Part shown: positions 17,485 to 25,521 of the stretch, in pieces
Numbering within the stretch: the stretch's first letter is position 1
Layout: each line of letters begins with the position of its first letter
NCBI GenBank assembly: GCA_025359845.1
Contig: JANYDT010000018.1
Coordinates: 1 to 50,520, forward strand
Origin: Acidimicrobiia bacterium
GTDB lineage: Bacteria; Actinomycetota; Acidimicrobiia; Acidimicrobiales; JANYDT01
Length of the DNA stretch: 50,520 bases
Direction: 5' to 3'
Notes under the pieces: generated by a model
The model's input: only the letters and a program-made list of their open reading frames with translations
Told to the model about the DNA's origin: nothing
Database searches by the model: none
Made by a program: the position numbers and the translations under genes

Positions 17485-18409
17485 GGGCTCCGAAGAGCCG
17501 TTCGCGGGTGCCGCGGACGTCGTCGAACGCTTGGGCGAACCACTCGGGCGAGTACTTCACCTGAGACCAGTCGAACCGGATCACTTGCCAACCCATCCGC
17601 GCGGCGGCCACATCGCGCTCGTAGTCGGCCCTTCGAGAAGTTAACAGTTGGTGTTGGCGGCCATCAAGTTCGACGACGAGCCGGGCTGCCGGGAAGGCGA
17701 GATCGACGCGACCGAACGGCGCGCCCGGCAACGGATGTTGACGCACCGGAGCGGGGACGCCCCGAAGCATCAAAGCCTCGACGGCGAGGTGCTCGAGTTC
17801 GGACTCGAGCGGGACGTACAAACCGGAGCGATCGGCGAGGGCCCGCCTGACGCGCGCGACGCCGCTCTTGCCGCGGGCCTGCGCGTGAAGGAGCAATTCC
17901 CACTGCTCAGCTATCGTCGTATGCTGATCCAAGAGGCACCGATCGATGAACCGAGCGAGGCGGCCGTCGGTCGGTTGGGCGAGTGCAAGGTCGAACGCCG
18001 TTCTCCCTCGAGTGGTGACGGGAAGTTCGGAGGGCAAGAAGGTCGTGATGTCTTGCGGGCGGAGGTCTTTGCAAGTCGCGACGATTGCGAGAGGACTGCG
18101 GGCCGAACCGCCCCGGGTCGTGACCAAAACCGGCGTTCCCTTCCGCTCATAGCCATGGAATCGGTGCAGCGCGGCCGCGGTCGCCCGGCCGACGACGGCG
18201 ATGTGCGTCGGGCCGGTCGATCCCAGCCACGCAGCCACCACGCGCTGCTCCCAACTCTGCGGAGCCCCGGCCACGCGGTAGACGCAGCGCGTCATAGCCA
18301 CGAGACCCCCGCTCTGGAGGAGCGCGGCGACCCCACGGTCGGACACTCCGTAGTCGACAATCTGGGCATTGGTAACGACCCCGTATTGTCGCTCGGCAAG
18401 ATTGCCCAT
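17471..18409 (-). CDS. AbiEi-like winged helix plus DUF559 (PD-(D/E)xK nuclease-like) protein
   Basis: A 312-residue protein. Residues 1-50 (LAERQYGVVTNAQIVDYGVSDRGVAALL) match the winged-helix domain found at the N-terminus of AbiEi-type antitoxins. The last 100 residues carry a DUF559/Vsr-like core: ESELEHLAVEAL, then GRVDLAFP, then VVELDGRQHQ, then RDVAAARMGWQVIRFDW. That is the E...D...ExD pattern of PD-(D/E)xK nucleases, so a DNA-cutting or nicking activity is plausible but not shown. The ATG at 18409 directly abuts palindrome copy 4, so there is no ordinary ribosome binding site. The final codons and stop lie inside palindrome copy 3. The gene thus runs exactly palindrome to palindrome, which suggests a mobile or self-spreading unit (inference). 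Confidence 0.8.
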   Translation of the reverse strand: MGNLAERQYGVVTNAQIVDYGVSDRGVAALLQSGGLVAMTRCVYRVAGAPQSWEQRVVAAWLGSTGPTHIAVVGRATAAALHRFHGYERKGTPVLVTTRGGSARSPLAIVATCKDLRPQDITTFLPSELPVTTRGRTAFDLALAQPTDGRLARFIDRCLLDQHTTIAEQWELLLHAQARGKSGVARVRRALADRSGLYVPLESELEHLAVEALMLRGVPAPVRQHPLPGAPFGRVDLAFPAARLVVELDGRQHQLLTSRRADYERDVAAARMGWQVIRFDWSQVKYSPEWFAQAFDDVRGTRERLFGARSFT

Positions 18410-18462
18410 CGTTCATGTAGCAGTTCGCCCCGCCCGTCCGTCGCCTTCCTGCTACATGAACG
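18410..18462 (+). repeat. Dispersed palindromic element, copy 4 (abuts the DUF559 start codon)
   Basis: Perfect 14-base arms CGTTCATGTAGCAG (18410-18423) and CTGCTACATGAACG (18449-18462). The spacer begins TTCGCCCCGCCCGTCCG and is the most diverged. It lies 28 bases after the stop of the minus-strand CoA-transferase gene and touches the ATG of the DUF559 gene, so it may end one transcript and shape the leader of the next. Confidence 0.92.
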
Positions 18463-18490
18463 CTGCCCGGCACGGGGCCGGCACGGAGGG

Positions 18491-20980
18491 CTAGCCAGTG
18501 ATTTCTATTACGCCTTCGGCTAGGAGGTCGGCGATTTTGGCGGGGTCCACGCCCCAGATACCCTCCAGCACCTCCCAGCTGTGCTGGCCCAAGCAGGGAG
18601 CCGGGGTATGGACCATGCCCGGGGTGACCGAGAGGTTTGCTTGCAGGCCTGAGTACGGCACCTCGCCGTAGACCGGGTGGGCCAGCGGCACCCAGTAGCC
18701 GCGATGGGCGATCTGAGGGTCGCTGTGCAGTTCGGGTATGCCTAGGACGGGCGCGGCCGAGACACGGGGTTGCAATACGGTGACCATCTCCGACGCGCGC
18801 CGAGTCCGCGTCCAGTCAGCCACGAGGGCCTCAATGCGGTCCTCATCGGCTTTGCGGCCGGCGAGCGTGCGCCACGTCGGGTCGTCGGGGAGGTCGGCGA
18901 CCGAGCGCAGCACCTCCCACTGTGCATCGTTCTCGCACGCGATGGCGATCCACGCTTCGGCCCCGGCCGTACCGGGAGCGCAGCGCCGCGCCCGCTCGGG
19001 CTCCATCACGCACGGGAACACGCCGTGCGGCGCACGGTCGATATCGCGGTTGCCGCATCGGTCTGCGACCCGACCGTCGACGTTGTAGGCCATGAGTTCG
19101 GGCCCGAGGAACTGCAACGCAGCCTCGAATTGGGACAGGTCGATGTGCTGTCCTTCGCCGGTGCGACGGCGGTGATCGAGCGCGGCGATCAGCGCGGTAC
19201 CGGCAAAACGCTGCGAGAGGAAGTCGGTGTGCGCGCCGTAGATCATTACGGGGTCACGGTCAGGCCATCCGGTGACGTGGTAGAAGCCGGCCAGACCAGC
19301 CATCAGGTTGCCGAACCCACGGTAGAACCGCCGCGGCCCGGTCTGGCCCTGCATGCATGTCGAAAGCATCACGACGGAAGGGTTGCGTTTGCGGATCTCG
19401 GCGTAATCCATGCCCCATCCGGCCAGGGCCTTGGGGGTGAACGACTCGAGCACGACATCGGCCCACTCCAACCCGAGCCACGCCAACTCGCGCCCGCGAG
19501 GGTCGCCGAGATCGAGCCCGACGCCGAGCTTGTTGGCGTTGAAGTCGCCGTAGAAGTGGCTGTTGTTGAGGCCCGGCTGCCCATCTCGGAACGGGCCGGC
19601 CAGGCGCAAGACGTCGGGTCGTTTCGACGACTCGATCTTGATCACGTTCGCGCCGTAACTGGCAAGGTAACCCGCGGTCATCGGGCCCACCCCGACCCAC
19701 GACAGGTCGAGGACCTTGAGCCCGGAAAAGGGGGCAACGCCACCAGCAAAGCCACCACCTTCGACGCTGCCCGACTCATCGCTCGGCGCGCGGGCGCCGG
19801 TTCCGCAAGATGGACGCGCGAAGCCCGCTTCGGTGTGCTCTCCGATGCGCGGGGCGGGGCGCGACCCGTCCATCGGCGTCTCGGCCAGTCGGGCCCAGAC
19901 CCCCGGCCACGCCACCTTGGCGACCGGCCCCAGTTCTACGTCGACGAAAGCTTCGCGGGCGACTAGCTGCTCATCGAGGCGTAGATCGGCGACGGTGTAA
20001 ATCGGGGCCACGAGCAAACTGTGGTCGAGCGCGGCCTGGTACAGCTCGGCCTTGGTGTGGCGGGCGAACAGGGCTTCCAATGTGCCCGACACCGCGGCGA
20101 AGAACTCGGGCTGCTCGAAGGCGAAATTGACCTGTCCGAAGTCGCGATCCTTCACAAGCGGATCGACGACACCATCTTGATCGGCCCAGTCCATCAAGAA
20201 TCGCATCATCGGACCGCCTATGGCCCCTCCCGACGGCAGTACCGCGGCATGGCCATCGAGGCACGGATTGATCATCCGGAACCACGTGTTATAGGCCCCC
20301 ACCCGCATCAGCTCACGACCCTCGAGCAAGTGGTAGGCCGGCGCATTCATGAGCGTGCGGATACCGCACAGTTGCGCCGACACATCGACGTGCTGACCCC
20401 GACCGGTGTTCTGGGCATGCCACAGGGCAATCATCGTGTTGACCGCCGCCTCCGCCCCCGCGTGCAGGAACAGCTGCGGCACAGAGACCCGCAAAGGCGC
20501 CCGATCGGCATCGCCGGTCAACCACATTTCTCCGGTGCCGGCGGCCACGGTCAGATCGGAAGCCGACCATCCGGCACAAGGACCGGTCAGTCCGTATGCG
20601 GTGATCGATGTTACTACGAGACGCGGATTTCGAGCCGTCAACCCCGGTTGACCGAGACCGCGCTCTTGCATCCAGCCCGGCGGGTATGACTCGATCAAAG
20701 CGTCCGCGCCATCGATCATTTCGAGCAGACGGATCCGGTCGACCGGATCGTCGAGATCGAGCACGACCGACGACTTGCCCCGGTTGTGAAACGACCAATG
20801 CAGATTCTCCTGCACATCGGGGTTGGTCTGGTCGACGAACAGTCCGAGCCTCCGGCCGGGGTCACCGCCCGGAGGCTCGATCTTGATCACTTCGGCGCCG
20901 AGATCGGCCAGCATGCGCCCACACAACCAACCCCGCTCGACGGTGAGATCCAACACCCGGTACGGCGCCAGCGCGGTCAT
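18491..20980 (-). CDS. Double-domain family III CoA-transferase, paralogue 3
   Basis: An 829-residue fusion in the same half order as the gene at 1203. The first half is the EPPGG type (DLGAEVIKIEPPGGDPGRR, SITAYGLTGPCAGW, catalytic Asp in GQHVDVSAQ). The second half starts near residue 420 (FSGLKVLDLSW) and is the ESSKRPD / GEGQHIDLSQFEA type, also with its Asp. Its second half resembles the first half of the gene at 5601. CoA exchange on a carboxylic acid is predicted; the substrate is unknown. The ATG start at 20980 gives a normal N-terminus (LAPYRVLDLTVERGWLCGRML). The small EthD-like gene lies 48 bases upstream and may be co-transcribed. Confidence 0.88.
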   Translation of the reverse strand: MTALAPYRVLDLTVERGWLCGRMLADLGAEVIKIEPPGGDPGRRLGLFVDQTNPDVQENLHWSFHNRGKSSVVLDLDDPVDRIRLLEMIDGADALIESYPPGWMQERGLGQPGLTARNPRLVVTSITAYGLTGPCAGWSASDLTVAAGTGEMWLTGDADRAPLRVSVPQLFLHAGAEAAVNTMIALWHAQNTGRGQHVDVSAQLCGIRTLMNAPAYHLLEGRELMRVGAYNTWFRMINPCLDGHAAVLPSGGAIGGPMMRFLMDWADQDGVVDPLVKDRDFGQVNFAFEQPEFFAAVSGTLEALFARHTKAELYQAALDHSLLVAPIYTVADLRLDEQLVAREAFVDVELGPVAKVAWPGVWARLAETPMDGSRPAPRIGEHTEAGFARPSCGTGARAPSDESGSVEGGGFAGGVAPFSGLKVLDLSWVGVGPMTAGYLASYGANVIKIESSKRPDVLRLAGPFRDGQPGLNNSHFYGDFNANKLGVGLDLGDPRGRELAWLGLEWADVVLESFTPKALAGWGMDYAEIRKRNPSVVMLSTCMQGQTGPRRFYRGFGNLMAGLAGFYHVTGWPDRDPVMIYGAHTDFLSQRFAGTALIAALDHRRRTGEGQHIDLSQFEAALQFLGPELMAYNVDGRVADRCGNRDIDRAPHGVFPCVMEPERARRCAPGTAGAEAWIAIACENDAQWEVLRSVADLPDDPTWRTLAGRKADEDRIEALVADWTRTRRASEMVTVLQPRVSAAPVLGIPELHSDPQIAHRGYWVPLAHPVYGEVPYSGLQANLSVTPGMVHTPAPCLGQHSWEVLEGIWGVDPAKIADLLAEGVIEITG

Positions 20981-21028
20981 GTGAGGTCCGCGAATTGCGG
21001 TTCGCGAGCCGGGCGCATCAGGGTCGAT

Positions 21029-21358
21029 TCAACCCGCTTCGATCAGCTTGCTGATTTCACCGGCCATGCAGGTCTTGGCCGTAGCCGAATTGAACGCGTC
21101 GCTGATGTTCATGCTGGGGAGCGCTTCCCCGAGACTCTTCATTACCTGCCCGGTGTCGTCGGTCTCGAGGTTGTATATGGCGAGGTACTTGTGCTCGGTC
21201 AGCCCCGGCGCGACATCGGACACTTTGAAGCGCTGGGCGCTGACAAACCCTTCGACGGCGAGCACCTCGCCCAAGTGCACTTCGTCGTACCAACGGTTGT
21301 ACTCATCCTCCTTTCCTTCGGTTGGATCACTGAACACCAAAAGCACGTGCTTGGCCAT
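21029..21358 (-). CDS. EthD/DUF4286-like dimeric alpha-beta barrel protein
   Basis: A 109-residue protein. VLLVFSDPTEGKEDEYNRWY followed by DEVHLGEVLAVEGFVSAQRF is the typical ferredoxin-like half-barrel of EthD and related small proteins, which dimerise and often bind or act on small organic compounds in degradation clusters. The conserved His in EVHLGEV is present. It lies between the NDMA-type alcohol dehydrogenase and the CoA-transferase on the same strand, so it probably belongs to their operon. The enzymatic role is not assignable. Confidence 0.72.
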   Translation of the reverse strand: MAKHVLLVFSDPTEGKEDEYNRWYDEVHLGEVLAVEGFVSAQRFKVSDVAPGLTEHKYLAIYNLETDDTGQVMKSLGEALPSMNISDAFNSATAKTCMAGEISKLIEAG

Positions 21359-21392
21359 GGGAAACCCCTTCTGATCGTCGGATTGTGGTTAC

Positions 21393-21422
21393 GGCGCTAA
21401 TAGGCGCTAACAGGCACTAATA
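21393..21422 (-). repeat. Three 10-base tandem repeats placing TAG in all three frames
   Basis: GGCGCTAATA, GGCGCTAACA and GGCACTAATA run head to tail. On the minus strand each unit contains TTAG, and because the unit is 10 bases the TAGs fall in three successive frames. The first one read is the stop codon of the alcohol dehydrogenase at 21417-21419. It is either a chance microsatellite or a fail-safe translation stop. Confidence 0.7.
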
Positions 21423-22523
21423 GATGATGACGCCGCGGATGTTCTTGCCGGCGTGCATGTCGGCGTAGCCCTGATTGATGTCGTCGAGCTTGTAGGTCGT
21501 GGTGATGAGTTCGTCGAGGCGCAGTTGACCGGCCTGGTACATGCGCAACATCCATGGGATGTCGCGGCTCGGGCTGGACGCCCCGAACAGGGCACCCTGG
21601 ATTCGCTTCTGGTACAGGGTCAACTCAAAGGCGGGCACCCGCACTTCTTCGTCGACCTTGCCGATTCCGGTCACGACCACGGTGCCGCCTTTGCGAATCG
21701 CTTGGAACGCCTGCGCTACGTGCTCGGTCTTGAGCACGCCGACGGTCACGATCGCCGCGTCGGCCCCCTGGCCATCGGTCACCGAGCGGGCGAAGTTCGC
21801 GGCTTCATCCATCGTCGCGAAGGCGTGCGTCGCTCCCATCTGTTGGGCCATTTCACGCTTGAATTCGATGGGATCGACGGCGATCACGTGGGTGGCGCCG
21901 GCATGACTGGCGCCTTGTACGGCGTTGATCCCGATGCCGCCGATGCCCATGACGATGGTCGTGTGACCTGGCTTCGTCTCCGCCGAGTTCACGGCCGAAC
22001 CCCAGCCGGTGCCCACGCCGCAGCCGACGAGCACGGCCTTCTCGAGGGGGATGTCTTTGTCGACCTTCACACACGAGGCCACGGAGACGACAGTCGTCTC
22101 GCAGAACGTCGATATGCCGGCGGCTTGGCCGATGGCCTTGCCGTTGATTTTACCCCGATAGCTTCCGTCGGCTCGGCAGCCCGTCATGGTGTTGGCGCCG
22201 AGATCGCAGAGGTTCTGCATGCCTGATGCGCACCACCGACACAGTCCGCAGCCCGGTAGAAACGACGTCACGACGTGATCGCCGATCGCCCAGCCCGGGG
22301 TGTTTGGGCCGACCTGGGAAACGATGCCGGCGCCCTCGTGCCCGCCCGCAAACGGGAGGATGCCCGGCGGAAGGTCGCCGGTACAGAAGTGATCGTCGGA
22401 ATGGCAGAGACCGGCGGCCACCATCTTGAGTATCAACTCACCTTGACGGGGCTCGTCAAAGTCGATCTCGAGGATTTCCCACTTGCCTGGGGTTTGCGTT
22501 ACGACGGCGCCGCGCGTTTTCAT
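21417..22523 (-). CDS. NDMA-type zinc-dependent alcohol dehydrogenase
   Basis: A 368-residue medium-chain alcohol dehydrogenase. Catalytic zinc ligands are visible in GLCHSDD, GGHEGAG and VGCGVGTGW. The structural zinc site is CGLCRWCASGMQNLC, and the NAD-binding motif is GIGGIG. The sequence matches the actinobacterial NDMA-dependent subfamily, whose NAD is tightly bound and is reoxidised by a separate carrier, often mycofactocin. No mycofactocin genes are in the window. The ATG at 22523 is chosen, with GTGGAG upstream acting as ribosome binding site; a GTG at 22538 would add five residues. It probably oxidises an alcohol intermediate of the local pathway. Confidence 0.88.
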   Translation of the reverse strand: MKTRGAVVTQTPGKWEILEIDFDEPRQGELILKMVAAGLCHSDDHFCTGDLPPGILPFAGGHEGAGIVSQVGPNTPGWAIGDHVVTSFLPGCGLCRWCASGMQNLCDLGANTMTGCRADGSYRGKINGKAIGQAAGISTFCETTVVSVASCVKVDKDIPLEKAVLVGCGVGTGWGSAVNSAETKPGHTTIVMGIGGIGINAVQGASHAGATHVIAVDPIEFKREMAQQMGATHAFATMDEAANFARSVTDGQGADAAIVTVGVLKTEHVAQAFQAIRKGGTVVVTGIGKVDEEVRVPAFELTLYQKRIQGALFGASSPSRDIPWMLRMYQAGQLRLDELITTTYKLDDINQGYADMHAGKNIRGVIIY

Positions 22524-22580
22524 GGCTGTTTTCTCCACTGTTCGAGTCGCGCCCTCTAGGTCGGGACGCCCATGGTTGAA

Positions 22581-22610
22581 GTATTAGCACTTTCCGGTCG
22601 ACAAATAACA
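22581..22610 (-). promoter_or_regulatory. Possible promoter of the alcohol dehydrogenase
   Basis: On the minus strand a -10-like TAATAC (22581-22586) is preceded at 18 bases by TGTTAT. It lies about 60 bases before the ATG in an AT-richer patch. The -35 match is weak. Confidence 0.3.
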
Positions 22611-22654
22611 GCCGAACCGCCTGTTGCCGGCGTTGCGGAGAACCGGACGCCGAC

Positions 22655-22675
22655 GCGCCCCGGTGGGCGCCGGGG
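22655..22675 (-). terminator. GC hairpin after the alpha/beta hydrolase
   Basis: GCGCCC (22655-22660) pairs with GGGCGC (22665-22670), or alternatively CCCCGG (22658-22663) with CCGGGG (22670-22675). It lies immediately after the stop at 22677. There is no U-tract, so the terminator role is tentative. Confidence 0.35.
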
Positions 22676-22676
22676 A

Positions 22677-23453
22677 TCAGAGCCGGTTGAGGAATGCCTG
22701 GAGCATCGCGTTGAACTGCTCGGGCACTTCGAGCTGAAGGAAGTGGCCCGCCCCCACGACGTGCCCGACCCATACATCGGCGAAGCCCGACTTCATCTCC
22801 GCGACGTCGTCGAGTGCGACGCTGACCGACATCGCCGGGCAGCGCACGCTGCGGGCCCAACCGGCGGTGTCCTCCAGCACGTGCATCACCTCGGAGATGG
22901 CGAAAGCGCGGGGGGTGGCCAACGCGTTGGCCACGGCGTCGTCGACGACCGACCGCGGGGCGAGCGGGCCGAAGTAGGAGCGGTACATCGCCTCCAGCTG
23001 CGCATCGCCGTCCGGTCCCGCCAACCCCTTGAGCATCCCGTTCACCAGGTCACCGAAGGGATCGGCAACGTCGGCGGCAGCCTGCGCGTGCAGTCGGGCG
23101 TCGACCAGCACGAACCCCTTCGTCCGGTCGGCGTGGTGGACGGCGAAGGACAGAGCCGCTGGGCCACCGCCGGCGTGGCCGACCACCACCACGCTGTCGA
23201 TGCCCTCCTTGTCCAAGATCGCCGCGAGGTCGTCGGCGTGACGTCGCGGTGAGTCGGCCGGTGCGCCGTCTTTGGAGCGGCCCATGCCCCGTCGGTCCCA
23301 CCGCACCACGCGATGGTCCGCCGCAAAATGGGCGGCCTGTGCGTCCCAGTGCGATGCCTTCGAGCACCAGCCGTGCACGAAGGCTATGGCCGACTCGCCA
23401 GAGCCTTCGACTTCGTAGGCCAACGTGGCTCCGGCAATGTCGATAGTCACCAT
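22677..23453 (-). CDS. Alpha/beta hydrolase-fold protein lacking the nucleophile Ser
   Basis: A 258-residue alpha/beta hydrolase fold protein: oxyanion region FVHGWCSKASHWDAQ, RWDRRGMGRS, a late His in VGAGHFLQLE. The nucleophile elbow, normally GHSxGG, reads VVVGHAGGGP, so Ser is replaced by Ala94 in this numbering. The codon is GCC in clean sequence. It therefore cannot work as a standard Ser hydrolase; it may be a pseudoenzyme, a binding protein or a cofactor-independent enzyme. The ATG at 23453 is preferred over a TTG nine bases further out. It shares a 184-base divergent region with the esterase at 23638. Confidence 0.82.
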   Translation of the reverse strand: MVTIDIAGATLAYEVEGSGESAIAFVHGWCSKASHWDAQAAHFAADHRVVRWDRRGMGRSKDGAPADSPRRHADDLAAILDKEGIDSVVVVGHAGGGPAALSFAVHHADRTKGFVLVDARLHAQAAADVADPFGDLVNGMLKGLAGPDGDAQLEAMYRSYFGPLAPRSVVDDAVANALATPRAFAISEVMHVLEDTAGWARSVRCPAMSVSVALDDVAEMKSGFADVWVGHVVGAGHFLQLEVPEQFNAMLQAFLNRL

Positions 23454-23637
23454 GGCGCTCAATCTAGTGTCCTGTGCCGGCGCGCGACTTCAGCGCGATC
23501 GAGCTGTCGAGTCCGAATTGCCTGGCACCACCGAACTTCGCTAGACAGCTTCCTCCGGGGAATCTCACGCTGACCACCGCGTACCTTCGACGGATCCACC
23601 GTCGGCGGGCCCCGACCACACGAAAGAGGCCGACGAC

Positions 23638-24573
23638 ATGGCATTGGACCCAGCAGCGCAAGGACTTCTCGACCAAATGGCGGCCGCCGGCGCTCCGCCG
23701 CTCAACGAAATGTCTCCCGCCGACGCCCGCGTTGCTGCGGGCGCGTTCGCCGAGCTCGGAGGGCCAGGCGAAGCAATGGCTGACATAGTCGACCGCACCA
23801 TCCCCGGACCGGGCGGAGAGATCCCTGTGCGCATCTACACACCCACCGGTGGCACGGCTCCGCGCCCCTGCCTGGTTTACTTCCACGGAGGCGGCTGGGT
23901 GATCGGCGACATCCCGATGACCGACTCGGTGTGCCGGGTGCTGGCCAACCGGTCGGACGCGGTGGTCGTGTCGGTCGACTACCGCATGGCCCCCGAGCAT
24001 AAGTTTCCGGCGCCGCTCGATGACTGCGAGGCGGCCGTCCGATGGGTGGCGGCCAACGGCGCATCGATCGGTGTGGACGGGTCGCGCCTCGCCGTGGGCG
24101 GCGACTCCGCCGGCGGGAACCTGAGCGCCGCCCTGACCATGCGCCTCCTCGAGACGAGTGGCCCCAAGCTGGCGTTTCAACTCCTCGTATACCCCGTAAC
24201 CGATCATTCCTACGACACCGCGAGCTACACGGCCAACGGTGCGAACTATCTGCTGACCAAAGACATGATGCGCTGGTTCTGGGACCACTACTTGACCTCG
24301 CCGGCCGACAGCGCCAACCCCCATGTGAGCCCGCTGCGGGCCAAGAGCCTGGCCGGGCTTCCGCCGGCCTTGGTGTTCACGGCCGAATTCGACCCGCTGC
24401 GCGATGAGGGCGAGGCCTACGCTGCTGCTTTGAAGGCCGCCGGCGTGCCCGTCACCCAGCGGCGCTTCGACGGCCAAATACATGGCTTCTTCACGATGCT
24501 CGCCGTGTTTCCCGCCGCCACCGAAGCCGCCGAACTAGCCGGCGCGGCGCTCAAGACGGCGTTCGCCAAGTAG
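23638..24573 (+). CDS. Hormone-sensitive-lipase-family carboxylesterase
   Basis: A 311-residue esterase of the HSL (bacterial family IV) group. It has the HGGGW oxyanion motif in LVYFHGGGWVIGD, nucleophile Ser in AVGGDSAGGNLSAAL, acid in TAEFDPLRDEGEAYA and His in GQIHGFFTM. These enzymes cleave esters of short to medium acids. There is no signal peptide, so it should be cytosolic. It could act on the ester or lactone products of a Baeyer-Villiger step, which is inference. A perfect 21-pair hairpin follows 40 bases after the stop and separates it from the convergent livF. Confidence 0.9.
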   Translation: MALDPAAQGLLDQMAAAGAPPLNEMSPADARVAAGAFAELGGPGEAMADIVDRTIPGPGGEIPVRIYTPTGGTAPRPCLVYFHGGGWVIGDIPMTDSVCRVLANRSDAVVVSVDYRMAPEHKFPAPLDDCEAAVRWVAANGASIGVDGSRLAVGGDSAGGNLSAALTMRLLETSGPKLAFQLLVYPVTDHSYDTASYTANGANYLLTKDMMRWFWDHYLTSPADSANPHVSPLRAKSLAGLPPALVFTAEFDPLRDEGEAYAAALKAAGVPVTQRRFDGQIHGFFTMLAVFPAATEAAELAGAALKTAFAK

Positions 24574-24613
24574 CGCCGCGACGAGTCGCCGTAGGGCCGT
24601 CACCACAAAACCT

Positions 24614-24661
24614 ACGCCTCGTCCGCCTCTTCGCCTGGCCGCGAAGAGGCGGACGAGGCGT
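24614..24661. terminator. Bidirectional terminator, perfect 21-pair stem
   Basis: Arms at 24614-24634 and 24641-24661 are exact reverse complements, with the 6-base loop CTGGCC. It lies between the stops of the convergent esterase and livF genes, so it can end both transcripts. There is only a short U-run, but the stem is by far the strongest in the window. Confidence 0.88.
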
Positions 24662-24714
24662 GAGTTGTCGCTCGCCACGCGCCACCAGCCGGACTCTCGG
24701 CTTACGTCTCGCGG

Positions 24715-25521
24715 TCAGTTCGTCAAGAAATCAACGCCTTCGACGCTGCCCTCGGCCCCGCTCATGTAGCTGCTCTCGATCTCGTCAATACGAGACGCCA
24801 GGTCGCGCGCCGACCCCTCCATCACGAGGCGGCCTCGGCGCATCACGTAAGCCCGGTCGGCGTACACCAAGGCCTTGCGGACGTGCTGTTCCACGAGCAG
24901 CACGGCCGTACCTTGCGTGTCGGCGGCGCGCCGCACGGCGTCGAGCAGCCGCCTCACGATCAGGGGCGCGAGGCCCATCGACAGTTCGTCGGCCAACAGG
25001 ACGCGGGGCTTGCGGCTCAGCGCCCGGGCGAGCGTGAGCATTTGCTGCTCCCCGCCCGACAACAACCCGCCTCTGACATCGATGCGCTTCGCCAACTCGG
25101 GGAACAGCTCCAGCGCAGTGTCGACGTCGATGCCCGCCACCCGCAGGTTGTCGCGTGTCGACATGCCCATGAAGACCGACTTCTCCTCGGTCACGAAGGT
25201 GAGTCCTTTACGGGCCCGGAGGTGCAACGGCGCCTTGGTCACGGCGCCGTCCATAAGCACCTCGCCGGCCAGTGGCGGCAGCTCTCCGGCGAGTGTCAGC
25301 AGGGTGGTGGTCTTGCCGGCGCCGTTCGGGCCGAGGAGCGCGACCACTTCGCCGGGACGCACCGTGAGATTGATCTCGCGGATGACGGCCTGGGGTCCAT
25401 AGCCCGAGGACAGGCCGCGCGCCTCGATGGCCGGCCTAGGGCCGTCAGTGGGCCCCTGCGCTGTCGCCCCGTTATTCGCCGCCACTTCGGCGCGTGAACT
25501 CGCTTCGGCGTTTGAACTCAT
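24715..25521 (-). CDS. livF: Branched-chain-type ABC transporter ATPase (LivF-like)
   Basis: A 268-residue ATPase with Walker A GPNGAGKTT, signature LLSGGEQQMLTLARAL and Walker B VLLADELSMGLAP; the late His is in LLVEQHV. Family knowledge: LivF is the second ATPase of the Liv-type importer for hydrophobic amino acids and, in actinomycetes, other small carboxylates or amides. The N-terminus has an extra low-complexity stretch of about 30 residues. The start ATG overlaps the stop of the fused LivHMG gene by four bases (ATGA), indicating translational coupling. Confidence 0.92.
   Translation of the reverse strand: MSSNAEASSRAEVAANNGATAQGPTDGPRPAIEARGLSSGYGPQAVIREINLTVRPGEVVALLGPNGAGKTTTLLTLAGELPPLAGEVLMDGAVTKAPLHLRARKGLTFVTEEKSVFMGMSTRDNLRVAGIDVDTALELFPELAKRIDVRGGLLSGGEQQMLTLARALSRKPRVLLADELSMGLAPLIVRRLLDAVRRAADTQGTAVLLVEQHVRKALVYADRAYVMRRGRLVMEGSARDLASRIDEIESSYMSGAEGSVEGVDFLTN

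Noticed and set aside
17425-18462. CRISPR-like reading of the repeated palindromes
   Set aside because: Copies are scattered over 18 kb without regular spacing or unique spacers, and no cas genes are present.
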